A DNA stretch of 64,000 nt from Austropuccinia psidii (GCA_023105745.1 JALGQZ010000015.1:17148499-17212498); one strand, 5' to 3'; positions 33,629-46,204 are shown, counted from the first letter of the stretch. Notes: a model not told the origin generated them from the sequence alone. Program-made: numbers and translations.

Positions 33629-34526
33629 ATCAGTGTTTGCAAGCAGTCAAAAACTTTATGTTCTTAGGGTATTTACCTTTGACTGTGCCTTGTACAAATT
33701 TGTTATCTGCTGATTTGGACAGTTTGCCTTTGGAGGTTACAACTGGGTTAATAATTGTAATCTTCCCTGTACAAGTGGTTAAGGTCGGTTTACCTTGTAT
33801 TGAAGCAGAGTTTCGTGGTTTTCTACTCCTCTGAGTGGCTATTGGTGTCCACTTCTTGGCTGTAATGAGGCCTTCACTAAGCCTTTTTCCTTTACCCTTG
33901 CTGCCCTCTGGTTCTGAGGGTGTCACTGGTGTGTTGGCCTGTGACTGGGTCTCAAGTGGGATATAGTTTTCTTCCACTGAATCAAAACAGGAAAAAAAGA
34001 GGGCTTATGTCAGTTAAGACTTCTTAAATGGCTGGTTTTGCACGTCTAAGAATGGCCTCTGGGCTTGTATATTATTACAATATGCCCTTGTATAATGACA
34101 GTGTAATTGAATTAACAATTTCACGTCAAAAATACAGCTTAAGGTGCCCTGTCACACTGTTTGTGTGCCAGTATCCCACAGATACACTTGTGGTTTGCAA
34201 GTGTACTCTGTAAAAGTGGTTTGTATACAAGTGTTATTGAATTAACAATACACTTGACCACGCCTCAACTGATGGTTTTTCAGTCAGAGGTGTCCTTATT
34301 CAGTCAAGAATACAGGACTTTATTGATGGCTTATGTGTTTTTATATACAAAACACACCAAAAATAATTAAATTCAGTGGGTATGAGCCACGTGAATACTA
34401 CTCTTTAATATATGAGTATGTATAAAAAGGATAAATATATATAATATATATATTTAAATAAAGAAATTACGCCTAAAAAGATAAAAACAATGGTTAATAA
34501 GTCATAAAAAAGAGAAAAGACTTACT
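32908..34526 (-). CDS. A1 spliced accessory protein overprinted on gag (predicted 333 aa)
   Basis: Predicted exons, minus strand: exon 1 ends at 34526 (A); exon 2 33976-33677; exon 3 33608-32908. Intron 1 (34525-33977, GTAAGT...GATTCAG) creates ATG from A|TG. Intron 2 (33676-33609, GTAAAT...CCTCAG, 68 nt) removes the gag ATG at 33628. The joined coding length, 1002 nt, is open throughout. Exon 3 reads TVVDGKTMREIIS, LKPEDWKDMDQVLQIHQLL, FQWSMDNKRFNLATHWAELG, then a basic linker and DPMIQKLLDLVKEVHKNQK. It looks folded and helical, while the gag frame over it looks disordered. No function is recognised. RNA evidence is needed for the splice sites. Confidence 0.72.
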
Positions 34527-34555
34527 TGTAAGGTCCAAAAAGTCAAAAAAAACAC

Positions 34556-34568
34556 GGCCAGGCCCCCA
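34556..34568 (-). other. A1 candidate primer-binding site
   Basis: TGGGGGCCTGGCC on the minus strand lies three bases inside the 5' LTR. The identical 13-mer is at the same offset in A2 and C1. The matching tRNA is not identified. Confidence 0.65.
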
Positions 34569-34571
34569 AAA

Positions 34572-36010
34572 TGTCAGGCTGAGTCTATGATAAAGGTGTA
34601 TATGAGTATTTACAAGCTTTAACTATGACTGTGACACGGTAAGAATGGTTTTAAAAGATGATAAGATTGATAATAAATGATTTAATTTAAGATTTAAAGG
34701 GCTTTACTATAGAGATATAGTGGTGGTGAGCGCTGTTGAAAGCCCTGGGTGCAGCTTTACCTGTTGGATTACAATAATAAAGACTATAATACTTTAAATT
34801 AAGAGTATACCTGATTATTTAACCAAGAGTAAAACTGTTTTTGACAGTTTACTACGTAGGTTATTCAAGAGCAGGATAAGGAAAAGGTTTTGGCAGTGAA
34901 AAGCCCTCCTTTTATCCTGAAATTGAGGTGAAAAGGTTATTAGACCTTTTCACGTAGAGGAAGTGAAGATTTTTCACTCCTCATGACAGGCTTGTGGTTT
35001 GCAAACAGCCTGTATACCCTGTATTGGGCTCAGATGTGGTTTTGAAACCACATCTGGGCAGTTTTCACCAATACAGGGTGAAAATTTTCATCTGGGGACC
35101 TCACAGCCTGATTCTGACGTGTATGATGCGTAGAATGCTGTACAGAAACTGTATGGGACCCCAGTATTGACTGACATATGAGGTATTGAAGTAAAAACAT
35201 GCTTCTTTGTCTATTTGACACCTCATATTCATAGTTATAGGGTATTATCCCATGGTAAGGCTGTATATGACAGCAGGTGGGATTTTTACCTTAAAATTGT
35301 CATACCTCTGTCAGCTTTTGAGATATCAAACTCAAAGTTGGTTCATTGAATAGCCCTGTATGAGCTCTATACAATGGTACTCAACTTGGCAAGGTTATCC
35401 TTAAATATGGCAAAGTTATCCCATGTACAAGTGTTTTTGTACATTGGCGTGTTTTGGGCAAAAGCTGTATTAAGTTTGTTTGGCCAATAACTTCTGTTCT
35501 AGTTGAGATATGGGGAAATGGATGACACCATCAGATAGCCCTGATTGTGCTCTTTCCAAAAAGACCCCACTTTAAGTATCTCACACTAAAACTGTAAAAG
35601 TTAGATGAGAGGTGAATGTTTTATTCACCCTTATTTGGTCTGAATTTGACCATACCTCATGTAATACTGGTGCTAGCTCAGTTTGGCTAGTACCATTGGA
35701 TAGCCCTGGCTTAGAGCTTCATTTTGAATACCCATTTGATGGGGTTAAGCCTCTCCTTCTAGATTTTAGATGAGAGGTGAAAATTAAGGTTTATGCTCAG
35801 CAATAACTTTGAGCAGGAATAACTTTGTTATTTCTTGTCCTATGGTGATGGGACTTATATTTTCAGGAAGAGGTGAGTTTCCTCTTTCTTTTGATACCTT
35901 TTGAGCTAATTTGGCTCAGTTCCATGTTTTGGTGGTATTTTGGCTATACCATTGGTTTATGGTATTTTGGCTGTCATGCTTGTGCTCTGGTTTTGAGTCA
36001 CAGGCTGACA
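34572..36010 (-). repeat. A1 5' LTR (1439 bp)
   Basis: It pairs with 26310-27748 and is followed by TSD TGTCT at 36011-36015. Confidence 0.95.
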
Positions 36011-36015
36011 TGTCT

Positions 36016-36193
36016 ATTCAATGGTGAGGGGACCCACAAAATTCTACCAAAATTTTGTAACTCTGACATCCACCTTTCCAGGAGCCCAATTGGAATCCAG
36101 CCATTGAGGCTCAAGGTGTTGATCATCTCCATTGTATTTGCCAACAACAATCCATTAAGGTCATTCACTATATCACTCCTCATTCAGTTGAGG
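36016..36193 (+). pseudogene. SNF2-family helicase gene, fragment 2 (motif VI)
   Basis: It continues fragment 1 in frame: NIV|YSM, then a 58-nt intron (36024-36081, GTGAGG...TTCCAG), then EPNWNPAIEAQGVDHLHCIC and QQQSIKVIHYI. This is helicase motif VI of SNF2 proteins, usually EPWWNPA.E.QA.DR.HRIGQ. The arginines normally in D-R-x-H-R are replaced (DHLHCIC), so the gene was probably decaying. A2 splits it after ...HSVEV, and reading resumes at 47647. Confidence 0.88.
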
Positions 36194-37630
36194 TGTCAGC
36201 CTGTGACTCAAAGCCAGAGCACAAGCATGACAGCCAAAATACCATAAACCAATGGTATAGCCAAGCTACCACCAAAACATGGAGCTGAGCGAAATCAGCT
36301 CAAAAGGCATCAAACAAAAGAGGAAACTCACCTATTTCTGAAAATATAAGTCCCATCACCATAGGACAAGTAATAACAAAGTTATTCCTGCTCAAAGTTA
36401 TTGCTGAGCATAAACCATAATTCTCACCTCTCATCTAAAATCCAGAAGGAGAGGCTTAACCTCATCAAATGGGTATTCAAAATGAATCTCTAAGCCAGGG
36501 CTATCCAATGGTACCGGCCAAACTGAGCTAGCACCAATATTACTGGAGTTATGGTCAATTTCAGGCCAAATAAGGGTGAACAAAACATTCACCTCTCATC
36601 TAACTTCTACATTTTTAGTTTGAGATACCTGAAGTGGGGTCTTTTTGGAAGGAGCACAATCAGGGCAATCTTATGGTGTTAACCATTTTCCCATATCTCA
36701 ACTATAACAAAAGTTATGGGGCAAATAAGCTCAATACAGCTTTTTGCCTCTACCATGCAAATGTACAAAATTCTTGTACATGGGGTAGCTTTGCCATATT
36801 TAATGATACCCATATCAAAGGAGGTCCCATTGTGGAGGGCACATACAGGGCTACACACCGAACCAATTTTCAGGTTGATATCTCAAGAATTCACAAAGTT
36901 ATGGCTCTTTTAAGGTCAGATTCCCACCTGCTTTCATATACAGCCTTACCATGGGATAATATCCCATAACCATGAATATGAGGTTTCAAATAGACAAAGA
37001 AGCTTGTCTTTACTTCAATACCTCATATTTCAGCCAATACTGGGGTCCCATACAGTCTCTGTACAGCATTCTACGCGTCATACATGTCAGAATCAGACTG
37101 TGAGGTCCCCAGATGAAAGTTTTCACCCTGTATTGGTGAAAACTGCCCAGATGTGGTTTCAAAACCACATCTGAGCCCAATAAATGCTATACAGGCTGTT
37201 TTAAAACCACAACCCAGTCCTAGAGAGTGAAAAATCTTCACTTCCTCTATGTGGAAAGGTCTAGCACCCTTTCCACCCCATGTTAGGATAAAAAAGAGGC
37301 TTTTCACAGCCAGAATTGTTTTCTCATCCTGCTCTTGAATACCCTGCATAGTAAACTGTCAAAAACAGTCTTACCCTTGGGTAATGATCAGGTATAATTA
37401 TAATTTTAATTATTGTAGCTCTTATTCCAGTAATCCAACTGGTAAGACTGCATCCAGGGTTCTCAATAGCACTCACCACCACTATTATTTAATAGTATAA
37501 CCCTTTAATTACATTATAAAACTTTATTTTACTTGAAACACTATTATCGTAAATCATTTTTTACGTGTCACAGTCAAAGTTCTAGTTGTAAATAGTCTAC
37601 TCACTGCTTCAACATAGACTCTATATGACA
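36194..37630 (+). repeat. A2 5' LTR
   Basis: It starts TGTCAGCCTGTGACTC and ends CTATATGACA. It is the inverted form of the A1 LTRs. Confidence 0.95.
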
Positions 37631-37633
37631 TTT

Positions 37634-37646
37634 TGGGGGCCTGGCC
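37634..37646 (+). other. A2 candidate primer-binding site
   Basis: TGGGGGCCTGGCC three bases inside the 5' LTR, the same as in A1 and C1. Confidence 0.65.
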
Positions 37647-37675
37647 ATGTTTTAAACCTTTTTTGGACCCTTATG

Positions 37676-38868
37676 AGTGAGTTTTTTCTCCTATTTCTCA
37701 CTTTCTGACAGTTGTTTTATTCTTTTTAGGCGTAAATGTTTCTTAAAAATGTATATTATATATATATATTCCTTTTTTTGGTATATATACCACTTTATAC
37801 TCATATTTTAAGAGTATCTGTCACGTGGCTAATAACCACAAGACCCTTATTTTTGGCGTGTTTTACATATAAAAACACTTCAGCCATTGATACAGTCTTA
37901 TTTTTTAATTAAAATAAGACACCTCATACTGATAAACCAACAGTTGAGGCGTGGTTGGACATATTTTTAACTCAATCGCCCTGTCATACACCACTTTTGA
38001 CAGACTATACTTGCTAATTACAAGTAATCTGTGTGATATTGGTATACAAATCGTATACCAAATATCAGTAAGCTGTATTTCTGACGTGGAATTGTTAATT
38101 CAATTTCCATGTCATTGTACAAGGCCACATTGTAGTAATATACAAGCCCAGGGGCCATTCTTAGACGTGAAAACAGCATTTTAAGAAGTCTTAAATGACA
38201 TTAAGCCTTCTTTTTCCTGTTTTGATTCAGTGGAAGATAAGTTCATACCACGTGAAAACCAGTCACAGGACAACACACCAGTGACACCCTCAGAACCCAA
38301 GGGCAGCAAAGGCAAAGGAAAGAGGCACAGTAAAGGCCTGATAACAGCAAAGAAGTGGACACCCATTGCCACACAGGAGAGTAGAAAACCACAAAATTCT
38401 GCTACAATACAAGGTAAACCAACCTTGATAACTTGTGCAGGGAAAATTACTATAATCAACCCAGTTGTAACCTCTAAAGGTAACTTGCCAAAATCAGCAG
38501 ACAACATATTTGTACAAGGCACAGTCAGAGGTAAATACCCTAAGAACATAAAGTTTTTGACTGCTTGCAAACATTAACATGTCACCTGTACACCTCAGAG
38601 ATCTTGGCTTTCAAAGGAACTAGCCAGAGGACAGAGAAGGTTTGTCCAGCACCAGAATACCTGAAGGAGGACACCTTGGACACAGTAGTGGATGGCAAAA
38701 CCATGAGGGAGATAATATCAACCTTGCCATTCACACTCCAATTCAATGGAGACCTCAAACCAGAGAACTGGAAAGACATTGATCAAGTTCTTCAGCTCCA
38801 CCAACTCCTCAAGCACTTATTCCAATGGAGCATGAACAACAAGAGGTTCAACCTGGCATCTCACCAGG
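37676..38868 (+). pseudogene. A2 accessory gene (spliced, truncated by deletion)
   Basis: Splice sites match A1 exactly. Exon 1 ends at 37676 (A, donor GTGAGT), intron 1 spans 37677-38230, exon 2 is 38231-38530 (300 nt, as in A1), intron 2 is 38531-38598 (68 nt, as in A1), and exon 3 starts at 38599. The gag ATG is at 38579-38581, inside intron 2. A 92-nt deletion relative to A1 near 38864 throws the accessory frame into the gag frame, so the C-terminal half is lost. Confidence 0.65.
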
Positions 38869-41800
38869 CATTTCAGACTCCTGGAGGCAAGGGCACAGAG
38901 GATAAGGGAGAATCAAGCCACTATCCAAGCTATAGAAGAACAGTTAACCCAAACAGGGCCTACTCAGATTCCTTCAGGCTCACCAGGAGCAGGCCAAATA
39001 AGCTCTCCAGTGGCTTCACACCATTCAGAAACCAGCTGATCAGTGGCCAAGAGTCACCATTCTTCACAATTCCAGGAAGTTTCCAAGAGAAGACAAGGAA
39101 ACAAGGGCAAGAACAAAGCCTCCTTCAACCAGAAGAGGAAAGAGTCACACCCTATGATGCAGAAGCTGTTGGATTTGGTAAAAGAAGTGCAAAAGAACCA
39201 GAAGTTGTTTTAAACCACTCTAGAATCAGTAGTCCTAGTAATAGAAACATTACCCCCACTCAGACTGAACATAATATTGTCACATCTGAGGGTAACATCA
39301 ACAGTGATACACTGTGGTTACAAATGTCCCAATATTCTGAGCAATCTGCCAAGCAGTTTGCAGAACTTGAAGCCAGCCATGAGAGGATGAAAAAATTACA
39401 AGCCTCCATGGAAAAAATAGTTAAAAATCTTCAAGCAGGACATGCTCAATTGAGCAAAGCCTCTGAAGAAACTAAAAAAAGACTGAATCTAGTCTTTGAA
39501 GAACAACACCACAGCAAAAGGGACAGGGATTGTCTGGACCAAGACATAAACAAATTGTTTAATGTCTACCATAACTTGAAGCCCCAACCACAAGGCCAAG
39601 TTATGGAGAATCCATATCAACCAGATGACATCAAATCAGATGCCATGTTGATGAATAAGGCAAGATCTCCATCACAATACCAGGATTGAGATGGAATGTC
39701 TTATTCAGAGAATGAAGCCTTGAAACAGCTTCCTGAGGCCTCAAGCTGGCCCAAATTCTTGGGCTCAGGAGAATATGATCATATTGAACTCATAGATTAT
39801 ATTGATGGACTCTTCATTGATGTACCAAGCATACCAGACTACTGGATTACTGCTAGATTGAATACTGCATTTAAAGGTCATGCTAGTATATGGTACACAG
39901 AAATGAAAGAGATCCATGGCAGAAGAAACTGGCTATGGTTGAAGAGTCAAATCATCCAAAAGTACAGTAATGGAACTTGGATATGGCAGAAGACCATGTC
40001 ATTTGAAAATGACAAATACTCTGTGGACAAGGATCCATATGAGTGGTTTTTTAGACAGTCCAAGAGACTTAAAGTCATTGAGCCTCAGATGAACATTCAA
40101 ATGAGAAATCACAAACTCCTGACACAACTGCCATGAGAACTAGATCATTTAGTAAAATGCAGATGCAACCAAAATTGCACTCTAGATGACATTGCCAACA
40201 CCTTACAAGACATAAGTAAAAGGACTAATATAGGGAAATTCACCCCATATAAGAGCAGTGGTTTCAAAGAGAAACAACCTTTCGGGGTAGAGTTTAAAGA
40301 CAAACCCAAAGAAAGAGTGGCAGAAGAGGAAAAGAAGAGAAATTCTTTTCACAATTGTGGTTCAACAGACCACTATGCCAAAAACTGTCCAAAGGCAAAG
40401 AAAAAAGTCTATGCCATTGAGAAAGTTCCAGAGGAGGAATCCCCAACAGAGGATTCTGAATCAGACTCTATGGGTGATGCCATCAGAGAACAATGTGATG
40501 ATGAACAAGACCCAAGAGAAACATTTCTAGTGGAGTACTAATGGGAAACCCCACTGGAAATCCAGGACATACAGTTGGAAGCAGGCATGACACAAGATAC
40601 TGCCAACAAAAACTTGTGCAAGTATACACAAGATGCTCAAACATTCCTGGTTACACCAACCAAGGGAATAGCATATATACGTGGAACAGCCACAAAGATG
40701 ACTGTCTGTATTGACAATGCTGAGAATCCACTGATCATTGATAGTGGAGCACACTGCTCCATAGTGGGCAAAAATTATCTGGATCACCACTTCCCAAATT
40801 GGGAAAAACAGCTCTTGCCCACCAAAGCAAAGAATTTTCAAAGTGCCGCAGGGAAGATGGCTTCCATTGGTACAATTATCAAAGAGATAATTATACCCCA
40901 CAGGAAGGGTAATATCAGACTCAACCCAGAGTTTTTAGTGCTTAATGATGCCCACATCCAAGGATTCTTACTAGGAACAAACTACCAGAGGATGTATGGC
41001 ATAGATATTTATAACAGTTAAAAAGTCACATTACCATTGGTACCAACAAGCAAAAGAAATTTTCACTTGACATATACCATATATCTTCTCAAGATCCACT
41101 AGAAGAACTTCTGAATGAATTCAGATAGAGACCGTTTAGCACTACCCTCACCAGTAAACAAAAACTAAGTTCACTGAAATGCCAAGAAAGAACAGACCCG
41201 AATTTGCCATTGGTGAAGAACCATTAGGCAAGATCAAAGGCCATGATATAGAAATATATCTGGATGTGGAAAGAGCTTATCCACCAATGCTTAGGAGACC
41301 TCCTTATCCAGAAAGCCTGGAAACCAGGAAAGAAATTGAGAAACATATCAATGAACTCTTGGACATGGATGTCATCAGGAAGATTGGACATAATGAAATA
41401 GTGAAAAACACCACCCCGGTCCTAATCACCTGGCATTATGGAAAGTCTAGACTGTGTGGAGACTTCAGAGCTCTGAATAACTACACAAAAGCAGACAGGT
41501 ACCCTATACCCAGGATACCTCATGCCTTGGATAAACTGGCAAAAGCCAAATACATGACCAAAATGGATTGTATGAAAGGCTTCCACCAAAATGAAGTTAA
41601 ACCAAACTCCATGAAATTACTCAGAATAATATGCCATATGGGTATATATGAGTATACCAGGATGCCATTTGGAATCAAAAATGCACCAGCCCACTTCCAA
41701 AGGATGATGGACACAATATTTCAAGAAGAAATATTGGAAGGCTGGATGGTGGTATATATTGATGATATCATTATATACTCAGAGACATGGGAAGACCATG

Positions 41801-44800
41801 TACATTACATAGAAAGAGTGCTAAGCAAATGTACACCCATCAATCTGAAAATTTCACTGAAAAAGTATAATTTTGGCCAACAAGAGTTACTGGCTCTAGG
41901 ACATAAAGTCTCAGGTCTTAGTCTGGCAATTGACCAGAATAAAGTAGCAGCAGTACTGCAAAAGCCAGTACCAAAGAGCATCAAAGAGATGCAATCTTTC
42001 CTTGGGTTTGCTAGCTACTATAGAAACCACATCAAGAATTTTGCCCACATACCTAGTAGTTTATACAAGTTGTGTTCAAACAATGTAGTTTTTGAAATCA
42101 CCAAGGAAAGGAGGGATGCACATGAGAGGATCAAACATGAACTCACAAATGCACCTGTGCTCATCTTACCTGACTTTGAACTACCATTCAAGTTATACAG
42201 AGATGCAGCATGTAGTCAAGGCCTAGGAGCAGCCCTTCACCAAAGACAAATTGTGGATGGTGAACCAAGAGAAGGAGTAATTTGCTACATCTCAAGGCAA
42301 CTGAAAGATTCAGAAGCCAGGTATGGGGCCACCCAGACTGATTGTCTATGTCTAGTCTGGGCTCTAGAAAAACTCCATTATTATCTGGAGGGTGCAGTCT
42401 TTGAAGTCTACACCGACTGCACAGCCTTGAAGTCTTTACTGAAGATGAAGACTACAAATAGACACATGCTGATATGGCAAATAGCCATCCAGGAGTATAG
42501 AGGGAACATGACTGTAAGGTGTGGATATGAAACTTTGATTAAAAATCAAGTACTTTTCCTGTCCTCAAAATTTGTATAAGGTAAAATTCAATTAAAAATA
42601 GTATGAAATATTATTTTTAAGAGAAAACACGCCAATTTTATTGTTTATAACTTTATTAGTATAAAACAATAATATTATAAAAATTTATTGTTTTACCAAC
42701 AATAAAAATTTATCCAAAAAATACTCTACAAGAGATATTTTAAGGCTACAAAAGAAATTTCTTCAAGAGTAATTTCAATTGGAATTAATTGAGCAAAGAA
42801 CTGCAAGCAATTAATTAAAGAACAAAGTCTTTAAAAAGAGTATTAAAGAGAAAACACGCCCAAAAGTGACCAGAGTGAATTTGGAAACAAAGTGACAAAG
42901 TTAACAGTGATGAAAGATGCTTTAATTCACTTTTGGGGTGGTTCAGGGGTAAAAATGATTATAAGAGTTACAAACAATGATTATAATGATTTTTTCACGT
43001 GGTTAAAAGGATTAAAATGATTTAAAAGTGGTGGTTGGAATATTTGATTGATTGGTTTAACAGTTTTAAACTAATTAATAAAAGGAAAAGATTCTAACAT
43101 GAAGAGAAAAGTGGGGCAAAGAAGACATTCTTTTATAGCCATCAATTCTCTTACTCCAAAAGTAAAATTTACTCTTGTCAGTCGTGAAAAACAGTCTGAC
43201 AACAGAAAAGCCAATTATGGCATCATTGAACCCTGGTTTAGACCAAAAAGGGCTGGTTTAAGCCATTTTTAGCCATTTTTAGCCATTTTAGACCCTTAAA
43301 TCAGCCTTTACTATAGCAATACCAGGCCTAGAGCCTTCAAAACACGTCAGAATGTGTGTCAGAGGCGTAGAAACCAGTTAAAACTGTTTTTACTCTGATG
43401 GTTTTATCTTAAGGGTAGTTTTACCCTCTTGGCAACAGCTAAAACTACCCCAGTTGGTATCAAAACCTCATCATCAATTGAGTCCACAGACCCTGTGACT
43501 CAATTCCAGGCCAAAAGTGATGAACTTTTGCGTGAATTTTGACATCCCACGCCTGTCAGCAAGGATTTTGGGGGTCTAGCTCCCCCTTAGAGCTGGAGTT
43601 CCTTTTCCCCCCCAAATTTAATCTTTCCAATTTATTTTTCCTTTAATTCCTCATCATGTATTATACTTATAATTTACATATGTAATTCAATTCAATTGTA
43701 CAGTACAATACAGTAATAATTGACACCTCATATGTAAATCAAAGTTCACTTATGTAATACACGCGCACATTTTGACATTTCAATTGAATTCAATTGAAAA
43801 TACTTTAATTCCTCATAACTTCTAAACTAAACACAACACCTCAATTTTAACACAAAAATTGATGGTTAACACCACATGTGGTGTGAATTAAATTAAGGTT
43901 TTGAGGATTTTCAACTTTTGTATTGAAAATACTAAAAACTTAATTTAAGCTTATTTAGAGTTGAGTTACAAAAATTTCACCCAGAGGTGACCCCACCTGA
44001 TTTTTTATGAGGAATCCAATGGTGAAATAAAATTTATATGTTTATTTATTGGATAAAAAGTTATAATAAATTTTATTTAACTTTTTTCCAAATTTATTTA
44101 TTTTTTCACAATTTTGTTAAAATTTCATTTTTACTTAAATTTTTCAAGTATAAATGTAATTTTATATTTACAAAATTTAAAGTAATTTTATTTTTAAATT
44201 ATAATTAATTTTTTATTTTTAATATAATTTTATATTTATATTTTTTTTTTTTATTTTAATAATATAAATAAATTTATTTTATTTATATTAATATGTTATT
44301 TTTTATATTTGTGGTCTTTTGGGTATATGAAATTACCTCTAAGGCTCACAATGACCATCATATACAAGGAAGGTAAAAGCCATACCAATGCAGATGGCCC
44401 TAGCAGATGGACACTGGATAATGTCAAAAGCAATCCAGATTATGACCCTGAAGTTGCTGCAAAAATTCCTATCCATTTTATGGAAATAAATAGGAAGAAG
44501 AACTTCAGATTCTCTGAATGGGCACCAGGGAGTGGTACCCTTGACAGTGGAAACACTGATTCAGAAGGGACAGAAACCCCCATACTGGGAATAAGTTCCT
44601 CAGAACTTCAAAATGAATTTTTCAATGCAGTACTGAAATCTTATGCTAAACACAAACAGTGTAGCATACTACTGCAACTCCTTCAACAGAAGTACAGGAG
44701 TCCAGAACTGGAATCCCAACTGGAAGAAGCCTGGTTGAGGGCTTATAAGGATAACAAGTTCTTCCTTATAGATGGCCTGCTCTACCATAGAGAAAAACAC

Positions 44801-46181
44801 ACAAGTGCACTCACAGTGGTAGACAGAGACCAAATCTCCCTGATCCTGCAGGAATGCCACAACTGCCCCTATATGGGACACATGAGTGAAGATAGGACCA
44901 AGGAGAGGGTAGCAAGCACAGCTTGGTGGCCCAAGTGGGAACAAGAGTTGAGTGAATACATCAACACTTGTGAAAGATGCCAGAAGGAAAATAGGAAACA
45001 TGGGAAGAAGTATGGGTTACTTCAGCCTATAGAAGAACCCAAACACCCATGGGAAACCATTAATATGGATTGGGTTACAGGACTTGTCCCAGGAGGAAAA
45101 GAAAACTACAATGCCTGCTTGATCATAGCTGATAGGTTCAGCCAGAGCATGAGGTGTCTACCATGCCACAAGGAGGACACAGCCATGGATACTGCTCTGT
45201 TATTTTGGAATAACATCATATCTACCTGTGGAGTCCCTAAGATCATCATTTGTGATAGGGACCCAAAATTCACATCTGAATTTTGGAACAGCTTGTATGA
45301 CATTCTTGGCACCAAGCTTACCTTTTCCACAGCTTACCATCCACAAACAGATGGCCTAGCAGAGAGGATGATCCAAAAAATGGAGGACATCCTTAGGAGG
45401 TTCTGTGCCTATGGCATGGAATATAAGGACCATGAGGGATATACCCATGACTGGGTTACCCTTCTAGCAGCAGTCCAACTGGCTTATAATACAATTCAGC
45501 ACTCTACCACAGGAAAAACACCTGCACTGGTAGAGAAAGGGTGGAATCCCTTGTTGCCTGTGGATCACTTGAAGAAGAATCTTCTGACCATCCACCCCAC
45601 AGCCAAAGACTTCCAAGATATGTGGAAGAGAGCTTGTGACACAGCTGCTAAATGAATAGCTGAGGCAAAAGATTATAATAAGCAGAGGTGGGACAAGACA
45701 CAAATGGAACCTGACTTTCAGGAAGGGGACCAGGTGTTATTGTCTACACTGACTCTCAACAATCTGAAAGGACCCAAGAAGATGAGACTCATTTTGAGGG
45801 CCCTTCACTATCATTAAGTTGATAGGCAGGAATTCAGTGGAAATCAAGCTCACAGAGGAGTTTTCCAGGAAACACCCAGTCTTTCCAGTGAGTTTTGTCA
45901 AACCATACTTCCAAACTGAAGAGGGTAAATTCCCTGCCAGGAAGAAGAGCCTCACACCACTAGAGACAGTGGAAGTAGAGGATTCACCAGGACCTGTGAG
46001 TAAAAGCATCAGGGCCAGAAAGATCAGACTTAATGGGAAGGATCAAAGACAGTACTTAGTCAGATTCAAGAACCAAACAGCTGATAAGGACAAATGGTTG
46101 GCAGAAGATGCCATACCAGATGGGAACCTTCATTTAAGGAGATTCAGAGCCTCTAGGAGGACTGAACAGTATCATCAATGA
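38579..46181 (+). pseudogene. A2 gag-pol (broken, split by solo LTR B4)
   Basis: The domain order is as in A1: capsid, knuckle (first Cys lost: [14 protein letters not shown]), protease [10 protein letters not shown] with KMDCMKGF and YIDD, RNase H, then B4 at 42513-44350, then integrase ([21 protein letters not shown]) and the chromo-like tail ending at 46181. Lesions: the 92-nt deletion near 38864; stops at 39687, 40134, 40539, 41019 and 45653; frame changes between 41021 and 41179 and near 45785. Unlike A1, its RT and RNase H aspartates are kept. The frame resumes at 44351 ([16 protein letters not shown]) once the LTR is removed. Confidence 0.9.
42513..44350 (-). mobile_element. Family B solo LTR B4 (1838 bp)
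   Basis: On the plus strand it runs TGTAAGGTGTGG to AAGGCTCACA. TSD ATGAC is at 42508-42512 and 44351-44355. It contains the palindrome at 43778-43799 and three AGCCAT units. Confidence 0.96.
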
Positions 46182-46192
46182 TGAGCCTTTTC

Positions 46193-46204
46193 AGAGGGAG
46201 GGTA
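46193..46204 (+). other. A2 polypurine tract
   Basis: AGAGGGAGGGTA lies directly before the 3' LTR. Confidence 0.85.

Larger units (their letters stand above)
26310..36010 (-). mobile_element. Family A Ty3/Gypsy element A1 (full length)
   Basis: LTRs of equal length (1439 bp) lie at 26310-27748 and 34572-36010, with perfect TSD TGTCT at 26305-26309 and 36011-36015. Gag and Pol are in one minus-strand frame. It is inserted in an exon of the SNF2 gene, and joining 26309 to 36016 restores that frame. The LTRs are nearly identical except for one block near 26681-26770. Confidence 0.96.

Noticed and set aside
35998..36183. Minus-strand frame opposite the SNF2 fragment
   Set aside because: It is a shadow of helicase motif VI on the plus strand.
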